A stretch of 60,932 bases of DNA, taken from the NCBI GenBank assembly GCA_944386525.1, contig CALXBL010000005.1, forward strand, positions 1 through 60,932, in the 5' to 3' direction. Every line of letters starts with the position of its first letter. Within the stretch, counting starts at the first letter, position 1. Made by a program: the position numbers and the translations under genes. Positions 7,697 through 15,878 of this stretch are shown in pieces. Below the pieces are notes generated by a model. The model saw nothing but the letters and a program-made list of their open reading frames with translations. It was not told where the DNA came from and searched no databases. Source of the DNA: an uncultured Ruminococcus sp. GTDB lineage: Bacteria > Bacillota > Clostridia > Oscillospirales > Ruminococcaceae.

Positions 7697-10027
7697 ATGG
7701 AAAATAATGTATTCGATCCGCAGACTGTCTTGTGGTATAAGCAGCCGGCTGCCGATTTTAACCACGCATTGCCTGTTGGAAACGGCAGGATAGGCGGAAT
7801 GGTATACGGCGGAACAAGGGAGGAGCGTATAAGCCTAAACGAGGATTCTGTTTGGTCGGGTGGCAAGCGTGAGCGAAACAATCCTGATGCACTTGAAGGG
7901 GTGAAGGAAATACGTCAGCTGCTCCGTGAGGAGCGCATTCCCGAAGCTGAAAAGCTTGCATTTGAGAAGATGCAGGGCGTAACGCCAAACAGCCGTCACT
8001 ATATGCCTTTGGGCAATCTTGCAATAAAGATGGAGTTTGAGGGCAAGGCGAAAGAATACGTGAGAAGCCTCGATCTTAAAACTGCAATAGCGTCAACCCA
8101 GTTTACTGCCAATGAAATAACATACAGACGAGAGGTCTTTGTATCGGAACCTGACCGTGTAATGGCAGTACACATTACAGCAAGCGAGCCTGGAAAGGTG
8201 AACATCCGTGCGAATATCGACGGACGTGACGACTATTATGACGACTGCCGCCCGTGCAGAGAGAACGCCATACTCTACAACGGCGGAACAGGCAGCAAAG
8301 ATGGTATCTTTTTTGCGGCAGTTCTTGCCGGAACTTCTGTTGGAGGCAGAGTGTATACTCTCGGCGGACAGCTTGTGGCTGAAAATGCAGACGAGGTGAC
8401 ACTTGTCATGTCAGTGGGCACAAGCTTTTATCATGGAGACAGCTTTGAGGATTCTGCGCTGCTTGATGCAGAATATGCCTCTGAGTGTTCATATGATGAG
8501 CTTATGTATCGTCATATCAGTGACTATCAGGAACTGTTTGATCGTGTAAAGCTTGAACTGGAGGACAACAGTGATGGGGGAAACGTACTCCCAACAGATG
8601 AACGTCTTGAGCGTCTCCGTGGAGACGAGGGCGACTATAAGGAGTGCAAGCGTTCTATTTTTGACGCTCAACTCACTACGCTTTATTTTAACTACGGACG
8701 CTATCTTATGATATCGGGCAGTCGTATTGGAACACAGCCGCTTAATCTTCAAGGCATATGGAATGAGGATATGTGGCCTGCATGGGGCAGCAGATATACA
8801 ATAAATATAAATATCCAGATGAATTACTGGCCGGCAGAGGTATGCAACCTGTCGGAGTGCCATATGCCGTTGTTTTCTCTTATCGAGAGAATGCGTGAGC
8901 CGGGCAGAAAGACAGCCCGTGAAATGTACGGCTGCCGTGGCTTTACGTGTCACCACAACACCGACATCTGGGGCGATACTGCACCTCAGGATCTGTGGAT
9001 GCCTGCGACAATATGGCCTATGGGAGCAGCGTGGCTTTGTCTGCATATATTCGAGCATTATCTCTTTACAGAGGATAAGGGCTTTCTTGCGGAAAAGTAC
9101 GACACCATGAAGGAGGCAGCCCTGTTTTTTGTTGATTACCTTATGGAGAACGATCAGGGCCAGCTTGTTACAGGACCGTCTGTATCGCCGGAGAACACAT
9201 ATCGAACGGTAAGCGGTACTGAGGGAAGTCTCTGCATTGGACCTACAATGGATACGGAGATAATAACAGTCCTGTTTAATAATGTCATTGAAAGCACGGA
9301 GATATTGGGCGAGGATAAGGAATTTGCAGATAAGCTCCGTGAGATACTTGCAAAGCTCCCGCCGCTTAAAGTTGGCAAGTATGGACAGATACAGGAGTGG
9401 GCTGTGGACTATGATGAGGTTGAAGTGGGACATCGACACATATCACATCTGTTTGCACTTCATCCGGCGAATCTCATATCTCCATCAAAGACGCCATATC
9501 TTGCCAAGGCTGCAAGGGCTACTCTTGTTCGACGTCTTATTCACGGCGGAGGTCACACTGGCTGGAGCAGAGCCTGGATAATGAATATGTGGGCACGTCT
9601 TTGTGACAGGAATATGGCTTATGAAAATATGCGTCAGCTTTTGGCGAATTCCACAAATCCAAATATGCTTGACTCACATCCGCCGTTCCAGATCGACGGC
9701 AACTTCGGCGGCACTGCGGCAGTAGCTGAATGCCTTCTTCACAGCCACAACGGCGAGCTGCATCTTCTTCCGTCACTACCTGAGCCGTGGAAAAACGGCA
9801 GTATAACCGGACTCTGCGGCAGAGGCGGTTTTGAAGTCAGCCTTGAATGGAAGGACGGCAAGCTGGTTGGGGCAGATATACTCTCAAAGAACGGCAATAC
9901 TTGTGTAGTAAGATGCAGTGAGCCTGTAAGCGTAAGCTGTGATGACGGGGTTGCTCAGGCAAAGACCGATGGCAGTGTTATTTCATTTGACACTGAGCCG
10001 GGTCATATTTATTATTTAAAGGTTTAA
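7697..10027 (+). CDS. GH95 family glycoside hydrolase (probable 1,2-alpha-L-fucosidase or alpha-L-galactosidase)
   Basis: A 776-residue protein without a signal peptide, so it probably acts in the cytoplasm on imported oligosaccharides. The N-terminal [20 protein letters not shown] and [18 protein letters not shown] segments, [12 protein letters not shown], the [11 protein letters not shown] acid-residue region and [18 protein letters not shown] are hallmarks of GH95, an inverting (alpha/alpha)6-barrel family that removes terminal fucose or L-galactose, for example from xyloglucan. The length is normal. The start follows AGAGGAG. The GH26-like lipoprotein gene begins 19 bases after the stop, so the two form an operon. 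Confidence 0.94.
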   Translation: MENNVFDPQTVLWYKQPAADFNHALPVGNGRIGGMVYGGTREERISLNEDSVWSGGKRERNNPDALEGVKEIRQLLREERIPEAEKLAFEKMQGVTPNSRHYMPLGNLAIKMEFEGKAKEYVRSLDLKTAIASTQFTANEITYRREVFVSEPDRVMAVHITASEPGKVNIRANIDGRDDYYDDCRPCRENAILYNGGTGSKDGIFFAAVLAGTSVGGRVYTLGGQLVAENADEVTLVMSVGTSFYHGDSFEDSALLDAEYASECSYDELMYRHISDYQELFDRVKLELEDNSDGGNVLPTDERLERLRGDEGDYKECKRSIFDAQLTTLYFNYGRYLMISGSRIGTQPLNLQGIWNEDMWPAWGSRYTININIQMNYWPAEVCNLSECHMPLFSLIERMREPGRKTAREMYGCRGFTCHHNTDIWGDTAPQDLWMPATIWPMGAAWLCLHIFEHYLFTEDKGFLAEKYDTMKEAALFFVDYLMENDQGQLVTGPSVSPENTYRTVSGTEGSLCIGPTMDTEIITVLFNNVIESTEILGEDKEFADKLREILAKLPPLKVGKYGQIQEWAVDYDEVEVGHRHISHLFALHPANLISPSKTPYLAKAARATLVRRLIHGGGHTGWSRAWIMNMWARLCDRNMAYENMRQLLANSTNPNMLDSHPPFQIDGNFGGTAAVAECLLHSHNGELHLLPSLPEPWKNGSITGLCGRGGFEVSLEWKDGKLVGADILSKNGNTCVVRCSEPVSVSCDDGVAQAKTDGSVISFDTEPGHIYYLKV

Positions 10028-10046
10028 TCAGGAGCAGACGGATAAT

Positions 10047-11639
10047 ATGATAATGAGAAAATCGGCGGCGTTTATAATGGCAGTATCCTTAGCTGCCGGA
10101 GTGTGCGGCTGTTCGGAGATAAAGCATACAACATCCTATCTTGAGCGCCAGGCGTTTGAGTATGGAGCATACGAGACAAAGCCGGCAGCTGAAACTGCTG
10201 AGACTTCTGTGACAACGACCGAAACTGTAACGGGACCATCGTTTACTTCGCTGTCGTTGGAAGTGCCTGCTGTATATACTCAGGATACGGAGCTTGTATA
10301 TCAGGCTGAGGACTATGAGCTTACAATGGCGTTTCAGGAGTCCAACACAAAGACTGACTATACCGGCAGCGGCTATATAAGCGGGCTTACAGGGGAGCTT
10401 CAGAATACGTTTGTATTCGGAGTTGAAGTTCCTGCATCGCAGCATTATGATATATCCCTTGTAGTGTGTGCGGATAGTGGTGCGGAGTGTACACTGCTGC
10501 TTGATGACAGGGAGCTTACCGACATAGCGGTAGAGGCGAATGAATATTTTGTGAGCGTAACAGTTCCTGGCGTTTATATGGAGTTGGGCGGGCATAATAT
10601 TTCCGTTTCCCAAAAGGACGGGGAGATGTATCTTGACTGTCTTGTGCTGAAAAATAATACTACGCTTATTCCTGATAGGGAAATAGAGGCTGTACCATGC
10701 AGCAAGAATGCATCGGACGAGACGAAAAGACTTCTTGACTTTATGTGCGAAAACTACGGCAAGGCAATAATTTCCGGTCAGTATGTTTCCGGCGCAGAGG
10801 ATGATGTGATAGAGCGTATTGTAAGGACTACCGGAAAATATCCGGCGATACGCTTTGCGGATATGTATAATTACAGCAGAAACGGCGGTGACCCAGAGAC
10901 AACGGGCTTGACTGAAAGCTGTATCGACTGGTCGGAGCAGGGCGGTATCACCGGACTTATGTGGCATTGGTATGCGCCCGTGGGAGAGCCTGGAGTTCTT
11001 GAAAAGAGCGATGATTTCAGTCAGGCTGACGCAGTTACTGATGAAGATGTGGCAAAGGCGTCGGCAGAGGAGTTGGCTGTAATGGCTAAAGCAGGAGCTG
11101 TTTCAGAGCAGTGTATAGCTATTATAGAGGATATAGACACGATATCAGAAGAACTTAAAAAGCTTTGCGACGCCGATGTGCCTGTTTTATGGAGACCTCT
11201 CCACCAGGCAGGCAGCGGACTTTACTGGTGGGACAGCGAGGGCAGTGAATGCTATAAGTGGCTGTGGGAACTTATGTTTGTGAGGATGACTGAGTATCAT
11301 GGACTTGATAATCTGCTGTGGGTGTGGAGCGGAGTTGATGGTGAGTATATTCCTGATCCATCACAGTTCGACATTGCTGCGGCTGATATCTACATCGAAG
11401 ACGATGCTGAAATGGAAAGCTGTTATCAGTCGTTCTATGCACTGCAGGAAATGGCGCCGGAAAAGCTGATAGCTATGAGCGAATGCGGTATGATTCCTGA
11501 TTGGTCTTTGGAGTTTCGTGACGGCAGCGTGTGGAGTTATTTCGGCATGAGATCGGTTGATGAGGTGGACTCAGAAATGCTGATAGAGCTGTATAATACA
11601 GCTGAGATACTTACTCTTGATGATTATACCGATTATTGA
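10047..11639 (+). CDS. GH26-like lipoprotein with N-terminal CBM35-like domain, acid/base Glu replaced by Gln
   Basis: A 530-residue lipoprotein: a signal ending SLAAGVCGC (lipobox VCGC), a Thr-rich spacer, a CBM35-like beta-sandwich (about residues 85-215), then a GH26 (beta/alpha)8 barrel (about 225-525). GH26 hallmarks include KAIISGQY, GLMWHWYAP and WRPLHQAGSGLYWW. In beta-mannanases this last motif reads RPLHE and supplies the acid/base. Here Gln387 (CAG, 11205-11207) stands in its place. The nucleophile region MSECG keeps Glu479. The protein may therefore be a mannan-binding surface protein, an impaired enzyme, or one with a different proton donor. It is co-transcribed with the GH95 gene. 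Confidence 0.85.
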   Translation: MIMRKSAAFIMAVSLAAGVCGCSEIKHTTSYLERQAFEYGAYETKPAAETAETSVTTTETVTGPSFTSLSLEVPAVYTQDTELVYQAEDYELTMAFQESNTKTDYTGSGYISGLTGELQNTFVFGVEVPASQHYDISLVVCADSGAECTLLLDDRELTDIAVEANEYFVSVTVPGVYMELGGHNISVSQKDGEMYLDCLVLKNNTTLIPDREIEAVPCSKNASDETKRLLDFMCENYGKAIISGQYVSGAEDDVIERIVRTTGKYPAIRFADMYNYSRNGGDPETTGLTESCIDWSEQGGITGLMWHWYAPVGEPGVLEKSDDFSQADAVTDEDVAKASAEELAVMAKAGAVSEQCIAIIEDIDTISEELKKLCDADVPVLWRPLHQAGSGLYWWDSEGSECYKWLWELMFVRMTEYHGLDNLLWVWSGVDGEYIPDPSQFDIAAADIYIEDDAEMESCYQSFYALQEMAPEKLIAMSECGMIPDWSLEFRDGSVWSYFGMRSVDEVDSEMLIELYNTAEILTLDDYTDY

Positions 11640-11704
11640 TGGAAATACACCGTCGGTTCACGTCCGGCAGCTACGGCAGGAACAGAGGATAATTGAAAAC
11701 GGTC

Positions 11705-11733
11705 TTGACAATTTTTTAAAACTGTTGTAAAAT
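11705..11733 (+). promoter_or_regulatory. Sigma-A promoter of rnpB
   Basis: TTGACA (11705-11710) and TAAAAT (11728-11733) with a 17-base spacer place transcription start at about 11739, which coincides with the start of the RNase P RNA P1 stem. Confidence 0.85.
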
Positions 11734-11738
11734 TAGAG

Positions 11739-12080
11739 TGCGAGCAGACTGTGTGGCAGCGTGGAGTAATCCATGAGGAAAGTCCGGGCATCACAGGGCA
11801 GGGTAGCTGCTAACGGCAGCCGAGGGCGACCTTAGAGCAAGTGCAACAGAAATATACCGCTCCTATACGGAGTAAGGGTGGAAAGGTGTGGTAAGAGCGC
11901 ACCAGAGTACAGGAGACTGTACTGCTATGTAAACCTTACCTGATGCAACGCCTATTGGTGCGTATGGTCATAACATCGGCCCGGTGGATCATGCGTAATG
12001 GCGGCTAAAGCCTTGCGGCGACGTAAGGCGCAGATAAATTGTCACACACGACAGAACCCGGCTTACAGGTCTGGTCGTGC
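11739..12080 (+). ncRNA. rnpB: RNase P RNA (bacterial type A)
   Basis: The catalytic RNA that removes 5' leaders from tRNA precursors. Universally conserved cores are readable: GAGGAAAGTCCGGGCA near 11777, ACAGAAATATACCGC near 11847, GTAAGAGCGCACC near 11892 and GACAGAACCCGGCTTACAG near 12050. The two ends pair as stem P1 (GTGCGAGCAGAC with GTCTGGTCGTGC). The length of about 340 nt is typical. A consensus promoter and a strong terminator bracket it, so it is a single-gene transcript. Confidence 0.96.
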
Positions 12081-12083
12081 CAT

Positions 12084-12125
12084 AAAAAACGCTCCTGATC
12101 CGGCTTGGGATCGGGAGCGTTTTTA
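12084..12125. terminator. Bidirectional terminator between rnpB and the DUF4352-like gene
   Basis: A 13-bp stem (ACGCTCCTGATCC with GGATCGGGAGCGT, one wobble) has A6 on its left and T5 on its right, so it can end transcription from both converging genes. Confidence 0.88.
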
Positions 12126-12134
12126 TGTATGTGA

Positions 12135-12782
12135 TCATTCAGCTTCTGTTGATTCCTCAGCAGCTGTAGTACCGGATTCATCCGATGGTCTTGTAAGAGT
12201 CCAGAGGTCTCCGTTGTCGAATGTGTATACAATAGCAGATGACGCATCATAGTTTTCGCCTGTTCCTCCGCCGAGAGGCAGGAAGTAAAGTGTTGCCTCA
12301 GTGAACTGATGAGGAAGCTCAGCTGCAATGATACCGGAGTGAGTTTCGCCCGGCTGTATTGGGTCTTCAAAAAGGTCCACATCTTCGCCGTACTGTTTTT
12401 TGGCGCTGCTTATAGCTTGAAGTGTGGCGGAGTCGTGGAGTTTTCCATCTACTTCAAATTCAAAGCTTGTGAGCATATTGGCATCTATCTCATTTTTTGT
12501 ATTATTTGTTACGGTTACTTCCAGGAAGACTATACAGGTCAGCACTTCGTCCTGAGAGCCGTAATATTCACTGCGATAGAGCTTATCAATAGTGACTTCG
12601 ATGTCCTTCATGGAGGCAGGTTCGCCAATTTTTCCTGTTTGGGTGACTCTTGTAGTGGCAGTAGTTGCGGCAGTATTGCTGGTGTTAGCTTTTACAGAAT
12701 CCTTATTCTTATTGCATCCGGCAGCTGCAGTGCACATCATTACAGCACATATGAGCAGACCGGCAGTTTTTTTAAAATTCAT
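12135..12782 (-). CDS. DUF4352-like lipoprotein
   Basis: A 215-residue predicted lipoprotein. The start MNFKKTAG follows AAAGGAG, the signal peptide ends MMCTAAAGC (lipobox AAGC), and a Ser/Thr/Ala spacer leads to one immunoglobulin-like domain of the DUF4352 type (about residues 55-195). The pattern VFLEVTVTNNTKNEI and the late PGETHSGIIAAEL are typical: these domains recur in surface lipoproteins of Firmicutes, function unknown. The tail is acidic. It is flanked by terminators on both sides, so it is monocistronic. A longer frame upstream lacks a ribosome site. Confidence 0.8.
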   Translation of the reverse strand: MNFKKTAGLLICAVMMCTAAAGCNKNKDSVKANTSNTAATTATTRVTQTGKIGEPASMKDIEVTIDKLYRSEYYGSQDEVLTCIVFLEVTVTNNTKNEIDANMLTSFEFEVDGKLHDSATLQAISSAKKQYGEDVDLFEDPIQPGETHSGIIAAELPHQFTEATLYFLPLGGGTGENYDASSAIVYTFDNGDLWTLTRPSDESGTTAAEESTEAE

Positions 12783-12855
12783 ATTAAACTCCTTTATAGT
12801 AATATCGAAATAGTAATATCGAAACGGCAGATATAAGCCGTAATATACTTTAAAC

Positions 12856-12888
12856 AAAACCGCTTCTCCGTCTTAGAGAAGCGGTTTT
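12856..12888 (-). terminator. Terminator of the ferredoxin gene
   Basis: A 13-bp perfect stem (AAAACCGCTTCTC with GAGAAGCGGTTTT) lies about 20 bases beyond the ferredoxin stop on the minus strand, ending in T4. Confidence 0.8.
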
Positions 12889-12907
12889 ATAAGCTTGCGT
12901 ATGTGTC

Positions 12908-13084
<177 letters not shown>

Positions 13085-13129
13085 TCACCTCCAAAAAACG
13101 ATAGTGCAGAATCATTATCCGCTGATATA

Positions 13130-13158
13130 ATTATAGCAGATTTCATTCTGAAATGCAA
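13130..13158 (-). promoter_or_regulatory. Sigma-A promoter of the ferredoxin gene
   Basis: On the minus strand TTGCAT (13158-13153) and TATAAT (13135-13130) are 17 bases apart, about 50 bases before the start codon. Confidence 0.82.
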
Positions 13159-13263
13159 GAGCTTTTTTTCAAGTGGGAGCAATTTCTTTACGAGGGTTTC
13201 ATGAGGTGAAAATATATCCTGTTTGAGGTAAGAAAAAATTCATAAAATGTGTATGAAAATTGG

Positions 13264-13292
13264 TTTCATACAGGTTTAAAATGTGGTATAAT
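13264..13292 (+). promoter_or_regulatory. Orphan extended -10 promoter pointing into the arsR antisense strand
   Basis: TTTCAT, a 17-base spacer and TGGTATAAT (extended -10) form a good promoter on the plus strand, but the next plus-strand gene begins almost 500 bases away. A transcript would run antisense across the regulator gene at 13323-13661. Confidence 0.5.
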
Positions 13293-13322
13293 CGCAATGT
13301 ATTAGAGAGAACAGTTATTTAG

Positions 13323-13661
13323 TTATTCGGATATATGTTCCATTGCCTGATGGAAAATAGTGCCGATATGGTGATCGGCAAGGGCATAGAAAACAGTTTT
13401 ACCCTCACGTCGTGCAGAGACGAGCCTAGCTTGTTTAAGGATACGGAGCTGGTGAGAGATGGCGGACTGCGTCATGCCCAGTTTTTTTGCTATATCACAA
13501 ACGCACTCCTCCTGATGAAAAAGCAGGAATATGATGCGTATACGAGTGCTGTCGCCGAACACCTTAAAGAGTTCAGCAACTTCATAGAGAGCTTCTTCGT
13601 TGTCGATATTCTTTTTGAGAATGGGATGCAGAGCTTCCTCTGCGAGATGGTTGTGTTCCAT
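13323..13661 (-). CDS. SmtB/CzrA-type ArsR-family metal-responsive repressor
   Basis: A 112-residue winged-helix dimer. The recognition region is CVCDIAKKLGMTQSAISHQL followed by RLVSARREGKTVFYAL. The last helix, DHHIGTIFHQAMEHISE, carries the Asp/His and His/Glu pattern of the alpha-5 zinc or cobalt site of SmtB, CzrA and ZiaR. The N-terminal HNH and the CVC at helix alpha-3 could add an alpha-3N site. These proteins release DNA when metal binds and usually control an efflux pump next door. None is present here, so the target is elsewhere. Start after AAGGAGG; promoter at 13691-13719. Confidence 0.9.
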   Translation of the reverse strand: MEHNHLAEEALHPILKKNIDNEEALYEVAELFKVFGDSTRIRIIFLLFHQEECVCDIAKKLGMTQSAISHQLRILKQARLVSARREGKTVFYALADHHIGTIFHQAMEHISE

Positions 13662-13690
13662 TGCTATTCCTCCTTGATGTACATATAAAT

Positions 13691-13719
13691 ATAATACGAC
13701 ATTTTGAGGGAATTGTCAA
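13691..13719 (-). promoter_or_regulatory. Sigma-A promoter of the SmtB-like regulator
   Basis: On the minus strand TTGACA (13719-13714), a 17-base spacer and TATTAT (13696-13691). AT-rich inverted sequence, including ATGTACAT at 13678-13685, lies just downstream and might serve as an autoregulatory operator. Confidence 0.7.
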
Positions 13720-13768
13720 TAATTATGTATGAGAAAACAATGTTATTGAACGATTCGGGGATGATAAT

Positions 13769-14929
13769 ATGAAAAAAATAGACTTTGTAAAATTACCTCC
13801 GGACAAAGAAATTGCAGACGCTGCAACGTCGCCGGTACATACTGATGAATATAATCGGCAATACAAAGAATGGAGATGCCGTGAGGGGAACAGATTTGCC
13901 TTCAGCGGAAAGCGTGAATCAACAAGGCATACATATGTAGACGGAATGGGAGTGCAGGACAATTCACCTGCCGCCAGAGAGCGTTCAGCGCTTCAGAATA
14001 TTTGCAGACTGATAGCTTTGTTGGTGTTTGTTTATGAGATATCTGATAATATTCTGGGATTTTTGCTGATACTGATATTCAAGATGTTTGGAGTGGAAAT
14101 AAGCTATAGTTTCCACGACAGCATAGCCTATGGCAATCAGTATGCAGTTATGTCGTATATACTGATCGATGGCGCTTTTAAGCTTTTGGTGCCCACATAT
14201 CTGGTTGGCAAGATACTGAAGATACCGCCGAGGATAGCGGCGCCGGTATCGATAAAGAGTCCGTGGCATGTGGCAGCATCAATGTCGGCTGCGTCAATAA
14301 GCTTTGCACTGCTTGGAGCACTGAGGCTTGTTATACCGTTTGGAATGATTGAGACGGAAAATATTGGCATGACATATGGCGTATTGTCGTATATGAACGG
14401 CGTGTGTTCTGTGGTATATATTTTGTTTGATATGTTGCTTTTGCCGATATTGTTTGAACTGTTATTCCACGGGGCGCTGTTTCAGGCGCTTAGGCAGTTT
14501 GGGATAATATTTACCATAATATTCACGGCGCTTCTGAATACGGTAGTTATGCACGACCCATATTCATTTACGATAATATTCTTTTCGTCGGTAATTGCGG
14601 GTATTGGTATATGGAAGAGTGGTTCAATACTTACTGGTATGATTGTAAGCTGCCAGACTCGTGTTCTTAGTTTTCTGTATTATTACTGTGAGGAAATGCC
14701 GGAACTTTGGGGCATACCGGCGATATGGGTATGTGTTTTCCTTATGTTTATATCAGGCCTGCTGGGACTCCTGGCGTTGTCGGTAACTGCAAATGGCAAT
14801 ATGGGTATTAAAGATTATACCACATTTATAACTTACAAGGAAAAAATAAAGATATGTACAGTGGAAAGCTCAATGCTGGCGGTTTGGATATTATGTTTCA
14901 CACTTATGGTTATAGAGATTGTATTGTAG
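13769..14929 (+). CDS. CPBP-like polytopic membrane protein, degenerate protease motifs
   Basis: A 386-residue protein with a ~80-residue soluble N-terminus and eight or more membrane segments. The region around FELLFHGALFQAL and NTVVMHDPYSF lines up with the CPBP (CAAX protease/bacteriocin-processing) core motifs EExxxR and FxxxH, but the usual Glu-Glu is Phe-Glu and the Arg is His, so catalysis is doubtful. The intact relative at 52147 keeps TEELLYRG. Function is unknown; intact family members cleave in the membrane or confer bacteriocin immunity. The tadA ribosome site overlaps the stop codon, so the two genes are coupled. Confidence 0.72.
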   Translation: MKKIDFVKLPPDKEIADAATSPVHTDEYNRQYKEWRCREGNRFAFSGKRESTRHTYVDGMGVQDNSPAARERSALQNICRLIALLVFVYEISDNILGFLLILIFKMFGVEISYSFHDSIAYGNQYAVMSYILIDGAFKLLVPTYLVGKILKIPPRIAAPVSIKSPWHVAASMSAASISFALLGALRLVIPFGMIETENIGMTYGVLSYMNGVCSVVYILFDMLLLPILFELLFHGALFQALRQFGIIFTIIFTALLNTVVMHDPYSFTIIFFSSVIAGIGIWKSGSILTGMIVSCQTRVLSFLYYYCEEMPELWGIPAIWVCVFLMFISGLLGLLALSVTANGNMGIKDYTTFITYKEKIKICTVESSMLAVWILCFTLMVIEIVL

Positions 14930-14938
14930 GTGATTGAT

Positions 14939-15484
14939 TTGCTGGATGAAAAGTGTTATGTTCCTGAGCGGAAATTCATGGAGCGAGCTATAGAGCTTGC
15001 TGAGTATGCAGCCTCCTTGGGTGAAGTACCTGTGGGGGCTGTTATTCTGCACAAGCCTACCGGAGTAATAATAGGAGAAGGCTGGAATCTTCGTGAGACA
15101 AAGCGTTCGGCGCTTGCACACGCGGAGATGATGGCTATAGATGCTGCAAGTAAAAGAATTGGCGGTTGGCGGGTGGTAGACAGCGTCATGTATGTGACGC
15201 TGGAGCCGTGTCCTATGTGTGCAGGAGGTATACTTCATTCAAGACTCGACAACATAGTGTTCGGGGCTTATGATGAGAAATCAGGTTCGCTGTGCTCAGT
15301 ACAGAAAATGTTTTCATATCCATATAACCACCATCCTGAGATAGTCGGTGGTTTTATGGAAGAGGAGTGCAGAACCCTGCTGAAGAGCTTTTTTTCAGAG
15401 CTTCGCAGAAGAAAGAAGGCTGAAGGTGTAAAATGGCGCAGGGAGATGTCTAAAGCAGAGGAAAATATATTGGAAAAAGAATAA
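14939..15484 (+). CDS. tadA: tRNA-specific adenosine-34 deaminase
   Basis: Converts the wobble adenosine of tRNA-Arg(ACG) to inosine. The zinc site HAEM and PCPMCAGGI, with the catalytic Glu in HAE, define the TadA branch of the cytidine deaminase superfamily. The C-terminal ECRTLLKSFFSELRRRKK helix is typical. The TTG start at 14939 is six bases after AGGTG, which overlaps the stop of the previous gene. A GTG at 14930 is a less likely start, with no ribosome site. The length is about 181 residues. A strong terminator follows at 15651. Confidence 0.93.
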   Translation: MLDEKCYVPERKFMERAIELAEYAASLGEVPVGAVILHKPTGVIIGEGWNLRETKRSALAHAEMMAIDAASKRIGGWRVVDSVMYVTLEPCPMCAGGILHSRLDNIVFGAYDEKSGSLCSVQKMFSYPYNHHPEIVGGFMEEECRTLLKSFFSELRRRKKAEGVKWRREMSKAEENILEKE

Positions 15485-15650
15485 ATTTTTTTCGTGGTTT
15501 TAATGGAAAAATATGTATTGAATTGTCTGAAAATATCCGGATCTGCCGGAAAGGATAAGATGAAGACGTGATAGAGTCAAGTTGAACAATTGTGCTATGT
15601 GTTGAACAGGTGATCGTCAATCAACCGAAAATTCGGAAAAATCATAACAT

Positions 15651-15699
15651 AAAAATACGGTTCTCAAAAAGCTGATTTTTGCAGAAACCGTATTTTTTT
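15651..15699 (+). terminator. Terminator after tadA
   Basis: A stem of at least 12 bp (AAAAATACGGTT with AACCGTATTTTT) closes a ~23-base loop and is followed by T. The rest of 15485-15781 shows no gene: only a small CCGAAAATTCGG hairpin at 15625 and two GTTGAACA copies (about 15581 and 15601). Confidence 0.78.
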
Positions 15700-15781
15700 G
15701 CCCTTAAACAAGACAATATTGCTCTTTTAACAGTGCACCTTCAACAAAAAGAAAAAACCATTGGATTTTTGTTTGCACATC

Positions 15782-15810
15782 TTGACAAGAATGAGTGAAA
15801 TTGTTATAAT
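15782..15810 (+). promoter_or_regulatory. Sigma-A promoter of the eight-gene transport cluster
   Basis: TTGACA (15782-15787), a 17-base spacer and TATAAT (15805-15810) are consensus. The ORF frame that begins at 15810 is therefore in the leader; the true start is the GTG at 15879. Confidence 0.88.
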
Positions 15811-15878
15811 TGAACTATAGAATGAGGTACAAAGGCTATTTGCATATGGCCTCAGTACAAAGGAAAGGTGGAAAGAAT

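Noticed and set aside
8489..9439. Minus-strand frame of 316 codons inside the GH95 gene
   Set aside because: No recognisable protein, no ribosome site, and it lies fully antisense to a conserved enzyme.
13335..13688. Plus-strand ORF downstream of the orphan promoter
   Set aside because: It is antisense to the SmtB-like gene, has no ribosome site and resembles nothing known; only the promoter is noted.
15810..15878. N-terminal extension of the giant solute-binding protein from the TTG at 15810
   Set aside because: The TTG begins at the last base of the TATAAT box, so it cannot be in the mRNA; GTG 15879 has a ribosome site and begins a standard signal peptide.
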